Source of the DNA: Trichocoleus desertorum ATA4-8-CV12
Lineage (GTDB): Bacteria; Cyanobacteriota; Cyanobacteriia; FACHB-46
Length of the DNA: 64,000 nt
NCBI GenBank assembly: GCA_019358975.1
Contig: JAHHIL010000020.1
Span: 1-64,000, forward strand
Reading direction: 5' to 3'
Each line of letters begins with the position of its first letter. The first letter of the stretch is position 1. The notes beneath the pieces were generated by a model. That model made no database searches. It had not been told where the DNA came from and saw nothing but the letters and a program-made list of their open reading frames with translations. A program made the translations under genes and the position numbers. Of this stretch, positions 56,269 through 64,000 are shown piece after piece.

Positions 56269-57744
56269 ATGAGTCAACGCCCCTCGGTTGAATCCCCAAA
56301 TCAATCCCAGCAAAACAAATCCTTACATTCTGTGTTGCAAACGGCCTTAGGCAGTTTAGATGTGCACCTAGAAGAGGAGTTGGTGCGCTATCGGCGTCAG
56401 CGAACAGGTCGCTCTGTACCGCCGCCTCGGGGTCTAGGTCGCCAGCAAGCTCGAAAGACCTTGGACTTGATTTCTGTGGGCGCGGTAGGGGGTAGAACTC
56501 AGCCTCAGCCGATGAATTCGGGAGTTTCCACCAGTACTGATACCGCTACTGCTAACCCATCTACTACAACACCCATTGCACCACCTGTTGAACCTACCTG
56601 GTCACCTAGTCAGGAACCACGCTCGGAATCATCTTTTACTTCTGCTCGTACCCATCCTGCTTCCCAGCTAGCAGTTCTACCTCGTGTCCAAGAACCAGAA
56701 GCACCAGCAGTACCTCCTTCGGAAACCCACAACTCTGAAGCTAACCCCTTGATCAGCTTGGCTAGCACTCGAATGCCGCCAGATGATTACTTGGAGTCTT
56801 CAGAAGAACTGTTACGCAGTTTAGCCGAAGAAGAAGCCGTCGCCAGAGTTGAGCGGGGCTTTATGCAAAACCTACTCACTCCACTAGGTTTGGGCTTAAT
56901 GCTGCTACTTTTACTATCTAGCGCGACCTTAGGCTATCTGTTGATGAATCCTTTGGGGCCACGCCAAGGGGCAGGGCGATCGCCTAATACTGCACCATCC
57001 ACTACAACTACTAATTCTACGAGTGGCAACTCCAATCGCTCAGAAGCAGTGGGTCTGCCAAATTCACCGAACTTAGCCTCTAAAGAATTTGTCGATTTGA
57101 ACCTGGGTAGCTTGAGCACGCTTAAGGCTAATTCGGGTACAGGCAAGACTACAGCCACTCCTGGTAAATCTGTAGCGGTGCCTAAGGTGACAGCGGTACC
57201 GAACACCAGTAAGGCGGTAAGTGGGGCTAGAGCCACGACAACTGCTCCTCAAACAAATTCATCTCGTGCTGCGGCTCCCTATGTCGTGCAGCCTGTAGCA
57301 CCGCCTCTGTCGATCGCACCTGCACCCCCTCCCGCCGCAATCTACAACCAACCTGCTTATAACCCACCTGCCGCTGAGCCACCCGTTGAACGATATAGGC
57401 CTGAGCCTGCACCTGCTCCAGAACCTCCTAGAGTAGAACCTGCCCCTGTAGTGGCCGCCCCAGAGCCGCCTGCACCTCACTCACGAGCCGCTGAACCAGA
57501 AGCCGAAAGTGCTGCTAACCCCGCTCCAGCAGCTAATAGCGCCTACGACTACAAGGTGGTGACTGAGTACAGTGGGGATGCCACGCTAGAAGAAGCTCAG
57601 AAGGCAATTCCGGATGCTTATGTACGAAACTTCTCGGATGGTGCCCGCATTCAGTTAGGAGCCTTTGATGAAGCTGGCAAAGCAGAAGCCTTAGCAGAAG
57701 AACTAGAAAAACAAGGAATTCCTGCCAAGGTCGAACAGCACTAA
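56269..57744 (+). CDS. Membrane protein with Pro/Ala-rich region and C-terminal SPOR-like domain
   Basis: The 491-residue protein has a cytoplasmic N-terminus with Arg-rich motif (VRYRRQRTGRSVPPPRGLGR), one membrane helix (about 205-228, LGLMLLLLLSSATLGYLL), a Thr/Ser/Pro-rich periplasmic stretch and a SPOR-like end (GARIQLGAFDEAGKAEALAEELEKQGI). This is the second SPOR-type protein in the window. Such proteins usually gather at division septa by binding denuded glycan. AGGA precedes the ATG. Confidence 0.8.
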   Translation: MSQRPSVESPNQSQQNKSLHSVLQTALGSLDVHLEEELVRYRRQRTGRSVPPPRGLGRQQARKTLDLISVGAVGGRTQPQPMNSGVSTSTDTATANPSTTTPIAPPVEPTWSPSQEPRSESSFTSARTHPASQLAVLPRVQEPEAPAVPPSETHNSEANPLISLASTRMPPDDYLESSEELLRSLAEEEAVARVERGFMQNLLTPLGLGLMLLLLLSSATLGYLLMNPLGPRQGAGRSPNTAPSTTTTNSTSGNSNRSEAVGLPNSPNLASKEFVDLNLGSLSTLKANSGTGKTTATPGKSVAVPKVTAVPNTSKAVSGARATTTAPQTNSSRAAAPYVVQPVAPPLSIAPAPPPAAIYNQPAYNPPAAEPPVERYRPEPAPAPEPPRVEPAPVVAAPEPPAPHSRAAEPEAESAANPAPAANSAYDYKVVTEYSGDATLEEAQKAIPDAYVRNFSDGARIQLGAFDEAGKAEALAEELEKQGIPAKVEQH

Positions 57745-57890
57745 TTTCCTGCTTTCGGTTCGCTTAGGAACTAAAAAGGTACGATACCATTGAGGTTAAT
57801 GTTCCGCTGGAACCGTTAAAAACTGCATTTTTGTGGTTGATACATTAGCGGCCTACCAAGCTTGTTGTAGCAACGTGGACGGAGATCTGT

Positions 57891-58610
57891 ATGGGCTTAT
57901 TGGACCGCATTGGGCGGGTAATTCGAGCCAACATCAACAGCTTGGTTGGGCAAGCAGAAGATCCAGAAAAGATTCTGGAGCAAACGGTCTTGGACATGCA
58001 GGAAGACCTGATTCATCTGCGACAAGCTGTTGCTCAGGCGATCGCCACTCAGAAGCGGACGGAACGACAATGTGCCCAAGCTCAATCCACCTCTAATGAG
58101 TGGTATCAACGAGCGCAACTCGCTTTGCAAAAAGGGGACGATCACTTAGCACGGGAAGCCTTGACTCGTCGTAAGTCGTATCAAGAAACTGCTGAAGCTT
58201 TGCGATCGCAGCTAGACCAGCAAAGTGGCGTTGTCACCAAGCTAAAGCAAAATATGTTGGCCTTGGAAAGCAAGATTTCTGAGGCCAAAACCAAGAAAGA
58301 CCTGTACATTGCCCGGGCTCGCTCTGCAAAAGCGTCCCAGCAAATTAATGACATGCTCGGTCGCGTGGGAACGGGTAGCGCCATGTCTGCGTTTGAGCGC
58401 ATGGAAGAGAAAGTATTGCAACTAGAAGCACAGTCAGAGGCGATCGCGGAACTAGGCACAGATGATCTAGAAAAGAAGTTTGCTTCCCTAGAAGGGGGTG
58501 ACACGGTAGATGAAGAGTTGGCTGCAATGAAGGCACAACTGCTCAGCGGTACCGAGAACACTGCCAAACTGCCACCCTCTCAGTCCCAGTCCCAGTCATC
58601 CAGCGCTTAA
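57891..58610 (+). CDS. pspA: PspA/IM30-family membrane-stress protein, short form
   Basis: The 239-residue protein is a coiled-coil ESCRT-III-like PspA/IM30 member (MGLLDRIGRVIRANINSLVGQAEDPEKILEQTVLDMQEDL). It ends soon after VDEELAAMKAQL and lacks the extra C-terminal helix of cyanobacterial and plastid Vipp1 proteins (about 267 residues), so it is probably PspA rather than Vipp1. CGGAG lies six bases upstream. It acts at membranes under stress. Confidence 0.88.
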   Translation: MGLLDRIGRVIRANINSLVGQAEDPEKILEQTVLDMQEDLIHLRQAVAQAIATQKRTERQCAQAQSTSNEWYQRAQLALQKGDDHLAREALTRRKSYQETAEALRSQLDQQSGVVTKLKQNMLALESKISEAKTKKDLYIARARSAKASQQINDMLGRVGTGSAMSAFERMEEKVLQLEAQSEAIAELGTDDLEKKFASLEGGDTVDEELAAMKAQLLSGTENTAKLPPSQSQSQSSSA

Positions 58611-58660
58611 TCGATTACAATAGCCACTCTGACGCTTAATTACTTACTAAAGGGTTTTCT

Positions 58661-58966
58661 ATGCCGCCTCGTTGGCCTCGTCAACCAGACCGCCGCGATC
58701 CTGCCTATCGCCGTCTTGACGACCGGATGAATTTTGCAGTCCATGTGGGACTTTTTGCTGCCAGCAATTCTGGCATGTGGTTTGTCCGCACCCTAGAAGC
58801 TGAAACTTGGCCTTGGTCTAAGTGGGTCACTGGAGCTTGGGCTGTAGGACTGTTAGTACACTTAATTTATATTTCTGCGATCGCGGATTACTCTGGCTAC
58901 AATCCTCAGTTTTCTACCGGAACTGCTGAGCCTAAAAAAACGAGTGCAAAATCGACCAAACCATAG
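58661..58966 (+). CDS. 2TM domain protein
   Basis: This 101-residue protein has an Arg/Pro-rich N-terminus, two membrane helices (FAVHVGLFAASNSGMWFV and WVTGAWAVGLLVHLIYI) of the 2TM domain type, and a Lys/Thr-rich tail. AAGGG precedes the ATG. It sits 50 bases after pspA on the same strand and may be cotranscribed, which could mean a joint membrane role. Confidence 0.8.
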   Translation: MPPRWPRQPDRRDPAYRRLDDRMNFAVHVGLFAASNSGMWFVRTLEAETWPWSKWVTGAWAVGLLVHLIYISAIADYSGYNPQFSTGTAEPKKTSAKSTKP

Positions 58967-58996
58967 AGCAACGTTCTTGCAGGTTGGGTTGATTAG

Positions 58997-59043
58997 AATG
59001 GAGGCAGAATCTGGCTAAATTAGCTGGTTTAGCCTCCATTTTG
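58997..59043 (+). terminator. Hairpin terminator or attenuator before the DUF3181 gene
   Basis: AATGGAGGC (58997-59005) pairs perfectly with GCCTCCATT (59032-59040), followed by TT. It ends the pspA/2TM unit but lies only about 20 bases before the DUF3181 start, so it could also regulate that gene. Confidence 0.75.
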
Positions 59044-59062
59044 CATTTAGGAAATGACTATC

Positions 59063-59371
59063 ATGGCAAAAACCAATACAACCGAGCTTTTAGAAGCCCT
59101 TGCCGCTGATATTGGCGAAAACATCTATATGGACATCGCCAAGTGGCACCTTTACTTAGGCGATGCTCACCTCAGCACACCTCTGGCAGAGCAGCTCTAT
59201 CCCTTGCTGACCTCAAACTCAGCAGATGAAAACCGAGTGCAGCAAGTCCTTAGCAGCATGCCAGTCAAACTGGGGGGCGGTCGTCGTGAAGTACCCCTGC
59301 TAGATCTTTTGCCCATGCAGTGCCAAGTCACACTGATGGATGTCATAGAGAAGTATCAGGATCAACTGTAA
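59063..59371 (+). CDS. DUF3181 family protein
   Basis: The ATG at 59063 (MAKTNTTELLEALAADIGENIYMDIAKWHLYLGDAHLS) is preferred over 59054, since AGGAA abuts 59054 and lies nine bases before 59063. The 102-residue protein matches DUF3181, common in cyanobacteria, function unknown. Confidence 0.85.
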   Translation: MAKTNTTELLEALAADIGENIYMDIAKWHLYLGDAHLSTPLAEQLYPLLTSNSADENRVQQVLSSMPVKLGGGRREVPLLDLLPMQCQVTLMDVIEKYQDQL

Positions 59372-59398
59372 GACTAGATTCTCTACATGATGCCTAAC

Positions 59399-59516
59399 GA
59401 CTGAAGTCGCGGCTACAAGAACCAAGACCGCCTGCGCGGCTTCATTGCTTGAGTTTATAGGCTGCGGCGGCAGGCTTGGCTTTGATAGCCCCAGGCTTTA
59501 GCTTGCGGGACTTTAA
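59399..59516. repeat. Interspersed palindromic repeat common in cyanobacteria
   Basis: The stretch begins CGACTGAAGTCGCGGCTACA (CGACT/AGTCG inverted), continues with CCGCCTGCGCGG, and near its end contains a TAGCCCCAGGCTTTAGCTTG segment. This composite is typical of dispersed intergenic repeats in many cyanobacteria. Confidence 0.7.
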
Positions 59517-59537
59517 CCATTCGTGTAGGAGATTTGC

Positions 59538-59564
59538 TAAAAATAAAGGGCACCCAGCGTGCCC
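59538..59564 (-). terminator. Rho-independent terminator of murJ
   Basis: On the minus strand, GGGCAC pairs with GTGCCC (59559-59564 with 59548-59553) over a five-base loop, followed by TTTATTTTT. It lies just past the murJ stop. Confidence 0.85.
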
Positions 59565-59590
59565 TCTGTGGTTTGTTAGTATCTGGTTCG

Positions 59591-61258
59591 TTAACGTCTC
59601 AGCAGGCGCTGGCGAATGCGATCGACAAATAAATCAACTTCTGGCAACCGTAACTGAGTTGCAAATAGGCCAAATGCCGCTAAGCCAGCTGTACCCGCTA
59701 ACGCTAGTTCTAGAAGTTGAGTTAGTAGTCCTTCAGTGCCCAGAAATCGCTCGCAGACTTGCAGGGTTCCCCAAGAAGCACCTCCGGCGATCGCGCTACT
59801 CAAACCCAACCCTAAAATCGGCCAACTCAATTCCCGCCAAGGCAAACCATGTAGGCGACGATGCAGAATCACCAACAAGACAATACTGGAGGTGATGTTG
59901 ACCCCAACAGTAGCCAAAACTAGGCCAGACGCACCAAAAGGTTTGATGAGCAGGAAGTCTAAGGCTGCATTCAAAAAGATGTTGATGATGCTGATCCGGA
60001 AGGGAGTATCGCCATCCCCTAAGGCATAAAACACTCTCACCAGCACGTCTCGCGCCAAGTAGACAAACATGCCAACACTATAGGCAATCAAGAGCGATGC
60101 TGTGAGGCGGGAAGCCGATTCATCAAAGGCGTAGCGCTCATACACCACCCGTACGATCGGAAATGCCAGCGCGATCATGATGGCACTGAGAGGTAGCATC
60201 GCCACCGCAGTCAGCAACAAGCCTTGACGAATCCGCCCCTTTAATTCGGGCCAATCCGCCGGATCGGTGAGCCGCGAGAACACAGGCATCAAAGGCACCA
60301 AAATCATGTTGGAAAGAATGCCTAGAGGTGTGTTGACCAACAAACCCGCGTAACCCAAAGCCGATACTGCCGCTGCTGCTTGAGGCAAAAACGAAGCAAA
60401 GAATAAATCCGTCCAGACATTGATTTGCATCATGCCTGAGGAAAAGGTAGCTGGCCCCATAATTTTGATTATTTCTTTGACTTCAGGGCGATGGAAGTCA
60501 AAGCGCAGCCGTAAGCCGCCCATACCTGCTTGCGCTTGAGCAGGTAGCTGCACTAGCCATTGCAAAACGCCCCCCGCCAAGGTGCCCCAAGCCAATACAA
60601 TTCCTCCGATCATGGCGTACTGGGGGGTAGTAATTTGGGAACCCGCTTGGAATGCCAAGATGCCAATCCCGATCAGCACAGTCACACTAGAGAACAGAGG
60701 GCTGATGGAGGGTAACCAATATTGATCTGAGGCATTTAAGGTGCCAAAGCCAATCCCGATCAACCCAGCCAGTAAAGCCATCGGAGCCATGATCCGAAAC
60801 TGCTGGATCGCGATCGCCCTAGTTTGAGTCAATACTTGAAATTGCTCTGGAGTAACCCCTTGCGCCTGCGCCACCTCTGGGCTGATGTATAAACCGGGAG
60901 CTACCAAATGCATTAGCGGATCGGCAAACACGATCAAGCCAATGGTGACGAGTAGCAGCAACCCCCCCACTAAAGTTGTGATCGTTTCTACAATCGGAGC
61001 AACTTCGCTTTGTTTGCGCTTGGATAGCACACTGACGATCGCGCTATGGAACGGGCCATTGATGCCACCCAACAAAATCAGCAGAAACCCTGGGATCACA
61101 TAGGCAAAGTTGTAAGCTCCAGCGGCAGGACCCACCCCAAACGCAGCGGCGATCGCTTGCTGACGCACCAATCCAAACACTTTACTGATCATCGTGGCCA
61201 CAGCCACAATCCCAGCAATTCCAGCGAGGGAACGAGAAGGCTTTTTAGTTTCAGACAC
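59591..61258 (-). CDS. murJ: Lipid II flippase MurJ
   Basis: The 555-residue protein has about 14 membrane helices and MVF/MurJ motifs (MISKVFGLVRQQAIAAAFG near the start, YIPG-like VIPGFLL and the LLDFLLIKPFG region). It moves lipid II across the membrane for wall assembly. The start is GTG at 61258, without a clear ribosome-binding site. It is followed by a terminator and transcribed alone. Confidence 0.92.
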   Translation of the reverse strand: MSETKKPSRSLAGIAGIVAVATMISKVFGLVRQQAIAAAFGVGPAAGAYNFAYVIPGFLLILLGGINGPFHSAIVSVLSKRKQSEVAPIVETITTLVGGLLLLVTIGLIVFADPLMHLVAPGLYISPEVAQAQGVTPEQFQVLTQTRAIAIQQFRIMAPMALLAGLIGIGFGTLNASDQYWLPSISPLFSSVTVLIGIGILAFQAGSQITTPQYAMIGGIVLAWGTLAGGVLQWLVQLPAQAQAGMGGLRLRFDFHRPEVKEIIKIMGPATFSSGMMQINVWTDLFFASFLPQAAAAVSALGYAGLLVNTPLGILSNMILVPLMPVFSRLTDPADWPELKGRIRQGLLLTAVAMLPLSAIMIALAFPIVRVVYERYAFDESASRLTASLLIAYSVGMFVYLARDVLVRVFYALGDGDTPFRISIINIFLNAALDFLLIKPFGASGLVLATVGVNITSSIVLLVILHRRLHGLPWRELSWPILGLGLSSAIAGGASWGTLQVCERFLGTEGLLTQLLELALAGTAGLAAFGLFATQLRLPEVDLFVDRIRQRLLRR

Positions 61259-61640
61259 GAATAGTTACAGATAACGAACGTGCATCCCCTATTTAATCGC
61301 GAATCGGCCAGTTCCGCCCGGATCAATCTTGTGGAACGCCGCCATTCCTACTACCGTCCTCATTAGTATGGTTGCAGTGAATGGTTCTAATAAATGGTTT
61401 GTAGGCTACTCAGCGATTTTGCGTAGTAAGTTAGGCCAAAGACCAGTACAAGAACTAATAAAACAAAGTCATACTGAATTCATCTACAGGTCTAGCGATC
61501 GCATCTCCAAACTTGCAGGCGAACCAAAAGAGTCTAACAACTCAGTTCCCTCAAGCTTTGGAGATGTTGAACTGTTGCAAGCAGTTCTTTAGGGTGCTTA
61601 AGTCATGCCACTAGTACGGAAATTAAGGCAGAGTTAGCCT
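61259..61640. other. Divergent promoter region of murJ and the DUF3095 gene
   Basis: About 380 bases. A plus-strand open frame at 61329-61592 (87 residues, GTG start) is present but resembles no family and has no convincing start; I treat it as non-coding. Confidence 0.5.
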
Positions 61641-62990
61641 ATGAGCACCGAGCAGTTTTATGCCAAGCTCCGCCGCCTCAAGCAGTTTATTGAGATTACC
61701 CAGCCTCACAATTTTGTAGATTTGCCCTACGACTGGCATGTGGTAATTACAGATATTGTGGGTTCTACCCAGGCCATAGAAGCAGGCCGTTATAAAGATG
61801 TCAATCTGTTGGGTGCTTGCTCAATTGTGGCTGTGCTCAACGTTGCTAAATCTGCCGAGATTCCCTTTGTTTTTGGGGGCGATGGAGCTTCTATTTTGAT
61901 TCCCCCAGCTTTGCTGAGTCAAGCGAAGCAAGCCCTGCTAGCGACGCAACAGGCTGCCAAGACAAGATTTGGCTTAGACCTCCGAGTAGGGCTGGTTCCA
62001 GTAGTTGATGTTTTAGCAGCTGGCTTTGAAATTAAAGTGGCCAAGTTGCAAGTTTCAGAAAACTACAATCAAGGAATATTTACAGGTGGGGGCCTGACTT
62101 ATGCCACTGAGATGGTAAAGCAGGATATCCCTAATAATCCTTATCAGCTGAAACCCGCAACTCAACCCCTACAACCTGATTTTTCAGGGCTGGAGTGTCG
62201 TTGGCAAGATATTCCTAACCAACGTGGCGAAGTGCTCAGCATTTTAGTGCTGGCAATGGGTTCTAAAGGAGAGCAAGAGCATACGTATCAGACAGTCATT
62301 CAGAAAATTCAAGAAATTTTTGGTGAAGATACGGATTTTCACCCTATAGGCACTGATAATCTTCAGCTTTCATTTCGGAATCAAAACTTGTTACCGGAAG
62401 CAAAGGCGCGATCGCTATCCCAGTCCTGGCTATACCAACAAATCTATTTGCTCAAGGAAAAGCTGGAGAATTTTCTTGGCTGGTTCTTCATGAAGTTTCG
62501 GATCAAGCTGGGAGACGTGGACTGGGGAACCTATAAGCAAATTGTGACCGCAGCGACGGACTACCGCAAATTTGATGACATGCTGCGGATGGTAATTGCG
62601 GGCACCGCCGATCAGCGGGAGCAACTGAATTGTTATTTGGAGGCTGAATATAAAGCGGGCAAGTTGGTGCACGGAGTCCATCTGTCCGATCGCGCCCTTA
62701 TGACCTGTTTAGTATTTGAGCGCAATGGGCAACAGGTGCATTTTATTGATGGCGCAGATGGCGGCTATGCTCTGGCGGCGAAAGCCATGAAGGCCCGACT
62801 CCAGCGGAAAGCAGCAAACTGGTCAGTCTATGTCAAGATGGTGAAGTTGCGAAAAGTGAACCAGCGTCAAAGCTCTAGTTCACTCGAATTTCATACCGAT
62901 GACCGCTTTAATCTACCAGTACCCGACACTCTACCCAGGCATTCTCCTCAAGCGTTACAAACGCTTCTTCGCGGACATCGAGTTAGCTAG
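61641..62990 (+). CDS. DUF3095 family, class III cyclase-like protein
   Basis: The 449-residue protein belongs to DUF3095. Its N-terminal part resembles class III nucleotidyl cyclases: VVITDIVGSTQAI (Asp38) and FVFGGDGASI (Asp81) are at the positions of the two metal-binding aspartates. The remaining cyclase residues cannot be verified here. The C-terminal third is helical and basic. The last 31 codons overlap the sfsA start in another frame. It may make or sense a nucleotide signal, unproven. Confidence 0.85.
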   Translation: MSTEQFYAKLRRLKQFIEITQPHNFVDLPYDWHVVITDIVGSTQAIEAGRYKDVNLLGACSIVAVLNVAKSAEIPFVFGGDGASILIPPALLSQAKQALLATQQAAKTRFGLDLRVGLVPVVDVLAAGFEIKVAKLQVSENYNQGIFTGGGLTYATEMVKQDIPNNPYQLKPATQPLQPDFSGLECRWQDIPNQRGEVLSILVLAMGSKGEQEHTYQTVIQKIQEIFGEDTDFHPIGTDNLQLSFRNQNLLPEAKARSLSQSWLYQQIYLLKEKLENFLGWFFMKFRIKLGDVDWGTYKQIVTAATDYRKFDDMLRMVIAGTADQREQLNCYLEAEYKAGKLVHGVHLSDRALMTCLVFERNGQQVHFIDGADGGYALAAKAMKARLQRKAANWSVYVKMVKLRKVNQRQSSSSLEFHTDDRFNLPVPDTLPRHSPQALQTLLRGHRVS

Positions 62991-63624
62991 CGGTGAAGTC
63001 ATTACCGCTCATTGCCCCAACACGGGTCCGATGAGTTGCATCTCTAAACCGGGTAGCTCAGTGTATGTATCGCGCAGTGATAGCCCCACCCGGAAGCTAC
63101 CTTACACCTGGGAACTGATTGAGGTGTATGAGCATGAGCCAACTTGGGTAGGAGTCAATACTGCCATGCCCAATCGTATTGTCAAGCTGGTTCTAGAAAA
63201 TAAACTGATTCCTGAACTGGGAGACTATAGCGACATCCGGTTGGAGGTGGCTTACGGTCAAGAAAAAAGTCGGGTAGATTTTCTGCTCACGGGTGAGAAG
63301 CTAGAACGTCCCATTTACTTGGAAGTGAAAAGTACCACTTGGTGCGAGGGCGAGCGCTTGGTCCGCTTCCCAGATACGGTGACAACACGGGGCCAAAAAC
63401 ATATCCGTGAGTTGGCTGCTCTGCTCCCAGAAATAAGGCCAGTCATGCTCTATTTCATCAATCGAGGAGACTGCACACATTTTGCCTCAGGGGACGATCG
63501 CGATCCGACCTATGGCAAACTGCTACGCGAAGCGGTTACTAAAGGGCTAGAAGTCTTGCCTTGTCGCTTCAAGATTACTCCCGAAGGCATTTACTACCTG
63601 GGTTTGGCTGAACTGGTACTGTGA
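62899..63624 (+). CDS. sfsA: Sugar fermentation stimulation protein A (SfsA, nuclease-like)
   Basis: This 241-residue protein matches SfsA: YKRFFADIELASGEVITAHCPNTGPM at the N-terminus, EVKSTTW in the nuclease-like core, and ALLPEIRPVMLYFINRGDC. The ATG at 62899 starts MTALIYQYPTLYPGILLKRY, like other cyanobacterial SfsA starts, so the 92-base overlap with the DUF3095 gene is real. The family has an OB-like DNA-binding part and a PD-(D/E)XK-type nuclease fold; its cellular role is unclear. Confidence 0.9.
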   Translation: MTALIYQYPTLYPGILLKRYKRFFADIELASGEVITAHCPNTGPMSCISKPGSSVYVSRSDSPTRKLPYTWELIEVYEHEPTWVGVNTAMPNRIVKLVLENKLIPELGDYSDIRLEVAYGQEKSRVDFLLTGEKLERPIYLEVKSTTWCEGERLVRFPDTVTTRGQKHIRELAALLPEIRPVMLYFINRGDCTHFASGDDRDPTYGKLLREAVTKGLEVLPCRFKITPEGIYYLGLAELVL

Positions 63625-63752
63625 CCAGTAGATCTCTGAACGAATAGCGATCGCTTGTCCTAGCAATCCCTTACTAATTAACCAGCCTCATCCTTTCCGT
63701 AATTCGTAGCAACACCCGTGTAGTTAGGCAGACCCCCCTTTCGGGTGAATTT

Positions 63753-64000
63753 ATGAACTATTTCTCGGTGCTGATTACGCTGTTGCGCGATCGCAAAGAT
63801 TTTATTGATGAGGTGCGCCAAGGAATTCGCCTTAATAGCAAAATTACCTCTTTATTAATTTCTAGTTCTATTCTGTTTGCTATTTATGGAGCGGTGATTG
63901 GAGCATTTGCTGGGCCTTTGCAAGCGCTATCCTCTGCGGTAAAACTACCAGCACTCTATCTAATCACTCTGATTATTTGTCTACCAACCCTATATTTCTT
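63753..64000 (+). CDS. Membrane protein, 5' part (cut by window edge)
   Basis: From the ATG at 63753 the frame is open to the edge (82 codons). It begins MNYFSVLITLLRDRKDFIDEVRQG and then shows two long hydrophobic helices (LISSSILFAIYGAVIGAFAG; LYLITLIICLPTLYF). It resembles a group of cyanobacterial membrane proteins sometimes annotated as actin-binding WH2-domain proteins, a label without clear support here. No ribosome-binding site is evident. Confidence 0.65.
   Translation, partial: MNYFSVLITLLRDRKDFIDEVRQGIRLNSKITSLLISSSILFAIYGAVIGAFAGPLQALSSAVKLPALYLITLIICLPTLYF

Noticed and set aside
61329-61592. Plus-strand frame of 87 residues upstream of the DUF3095 gene
   Set aside because: Unusual composition, GTG start without ribosome-binding site, no family resemblance; most likely chance.

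Overview
The window is chromosomal DNA of a cyanobacterium. The octamer GCGATCGC (HIP1) recurs throughout, and many genes are cyanobacterial hallmarks: a cyanobacterial-type Hfq next to dapF, Ftn2/ARC6, menD and menB for phylloquinone, a PspA/IM30 protein, a ComFB-type nucleotide receptor, DUF1350, DUF1825 and DUF3181 proteins, an ethylene-receptor-like kinase and an SphR/SphS-like pair. The overall style resembles a filamentous Leptolyngbya-like lineage, but the genus cannot be fixed from the sequence alone. No rRNA, tRNA or CRISPR array was seen.

Layout. Positions 1-500 hold the tail of an IS200/IS605 transposase and its right end. From 0.5 to 19 kb come a secreted beta-helix/SPOR protein, dapF and hfq, a KefB-type antiporter, wall enzymes (M23 peptidase, L,D-transpeptidase), c-di-GMP proteins (ComFB-like, PAS-GGDEF-EAL), a DUF1350 hydrolase-like protein, a metallophosphoesterase, a membrane histidine kinase and signal peptidase I. 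From 18.6 to 25.7 kb come a J-domain/TPR protein, an FHA-fused class A PBP, lspA, bioY and PBP2. From 26 to 30 kb lies a polyamine ABC operon (potA-potD-potB-potC). From 30 to 35.4 kb are secF, secD, pdhB and pdhA on the minus strand. From 35.8 to 42.5 kb are ftn2/arc6, an SphR/SphS-like two-component pair, an rRNA pseudouridine synthase and a RodZ-like protein.

The most unusual part is 42.6-49.5 kb. Two malQ paralogues on the same strand flank a DUF1653 gene, an AT-rich island (about 45.0-46.5 kb), a small conserved gene and a lipoprotein substrate-binding gene. The island encodes a membrane-anchored GAF-like protein overlapping a 75-residue protein of unknown function. The first gene has no ATG, GTG or TTG in frame ahead of its two membrane segments, so it has a non-standard start or a frameshift.

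From 49.6 to 64 kb come a Nudix hydrolase, ridA, menD (with an in-frame palindromic repeat), a TerB-like protein, menB, a four-cysteine small protein, a DciA-like protein with a zinc ribbon, a second SPOR protein, a PspA-like protein, small membrane proteins, murJ, a DUF3095 cyclase-like protein overlapping sfsA by 92 bases, and the start of a membrane protein cut by the window edge.

Themes. Envelope building and division dominate (dapF, M23, L,D-transpeptidase, FHA-PBP, PBP2, murJ, rodZ, ftn2, two SPOR proteins, lepB, lspA, secDF). A second theme is signalling (GGDEF-EAL, ComFB-like, two histidine kinases, DUF3095, the GAF protein). Intergenic DNA is rich in short tandem and palindromic repeats. 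No complete new multi-gene system could be proven; the GAF/small-protein pair is the best candidate.
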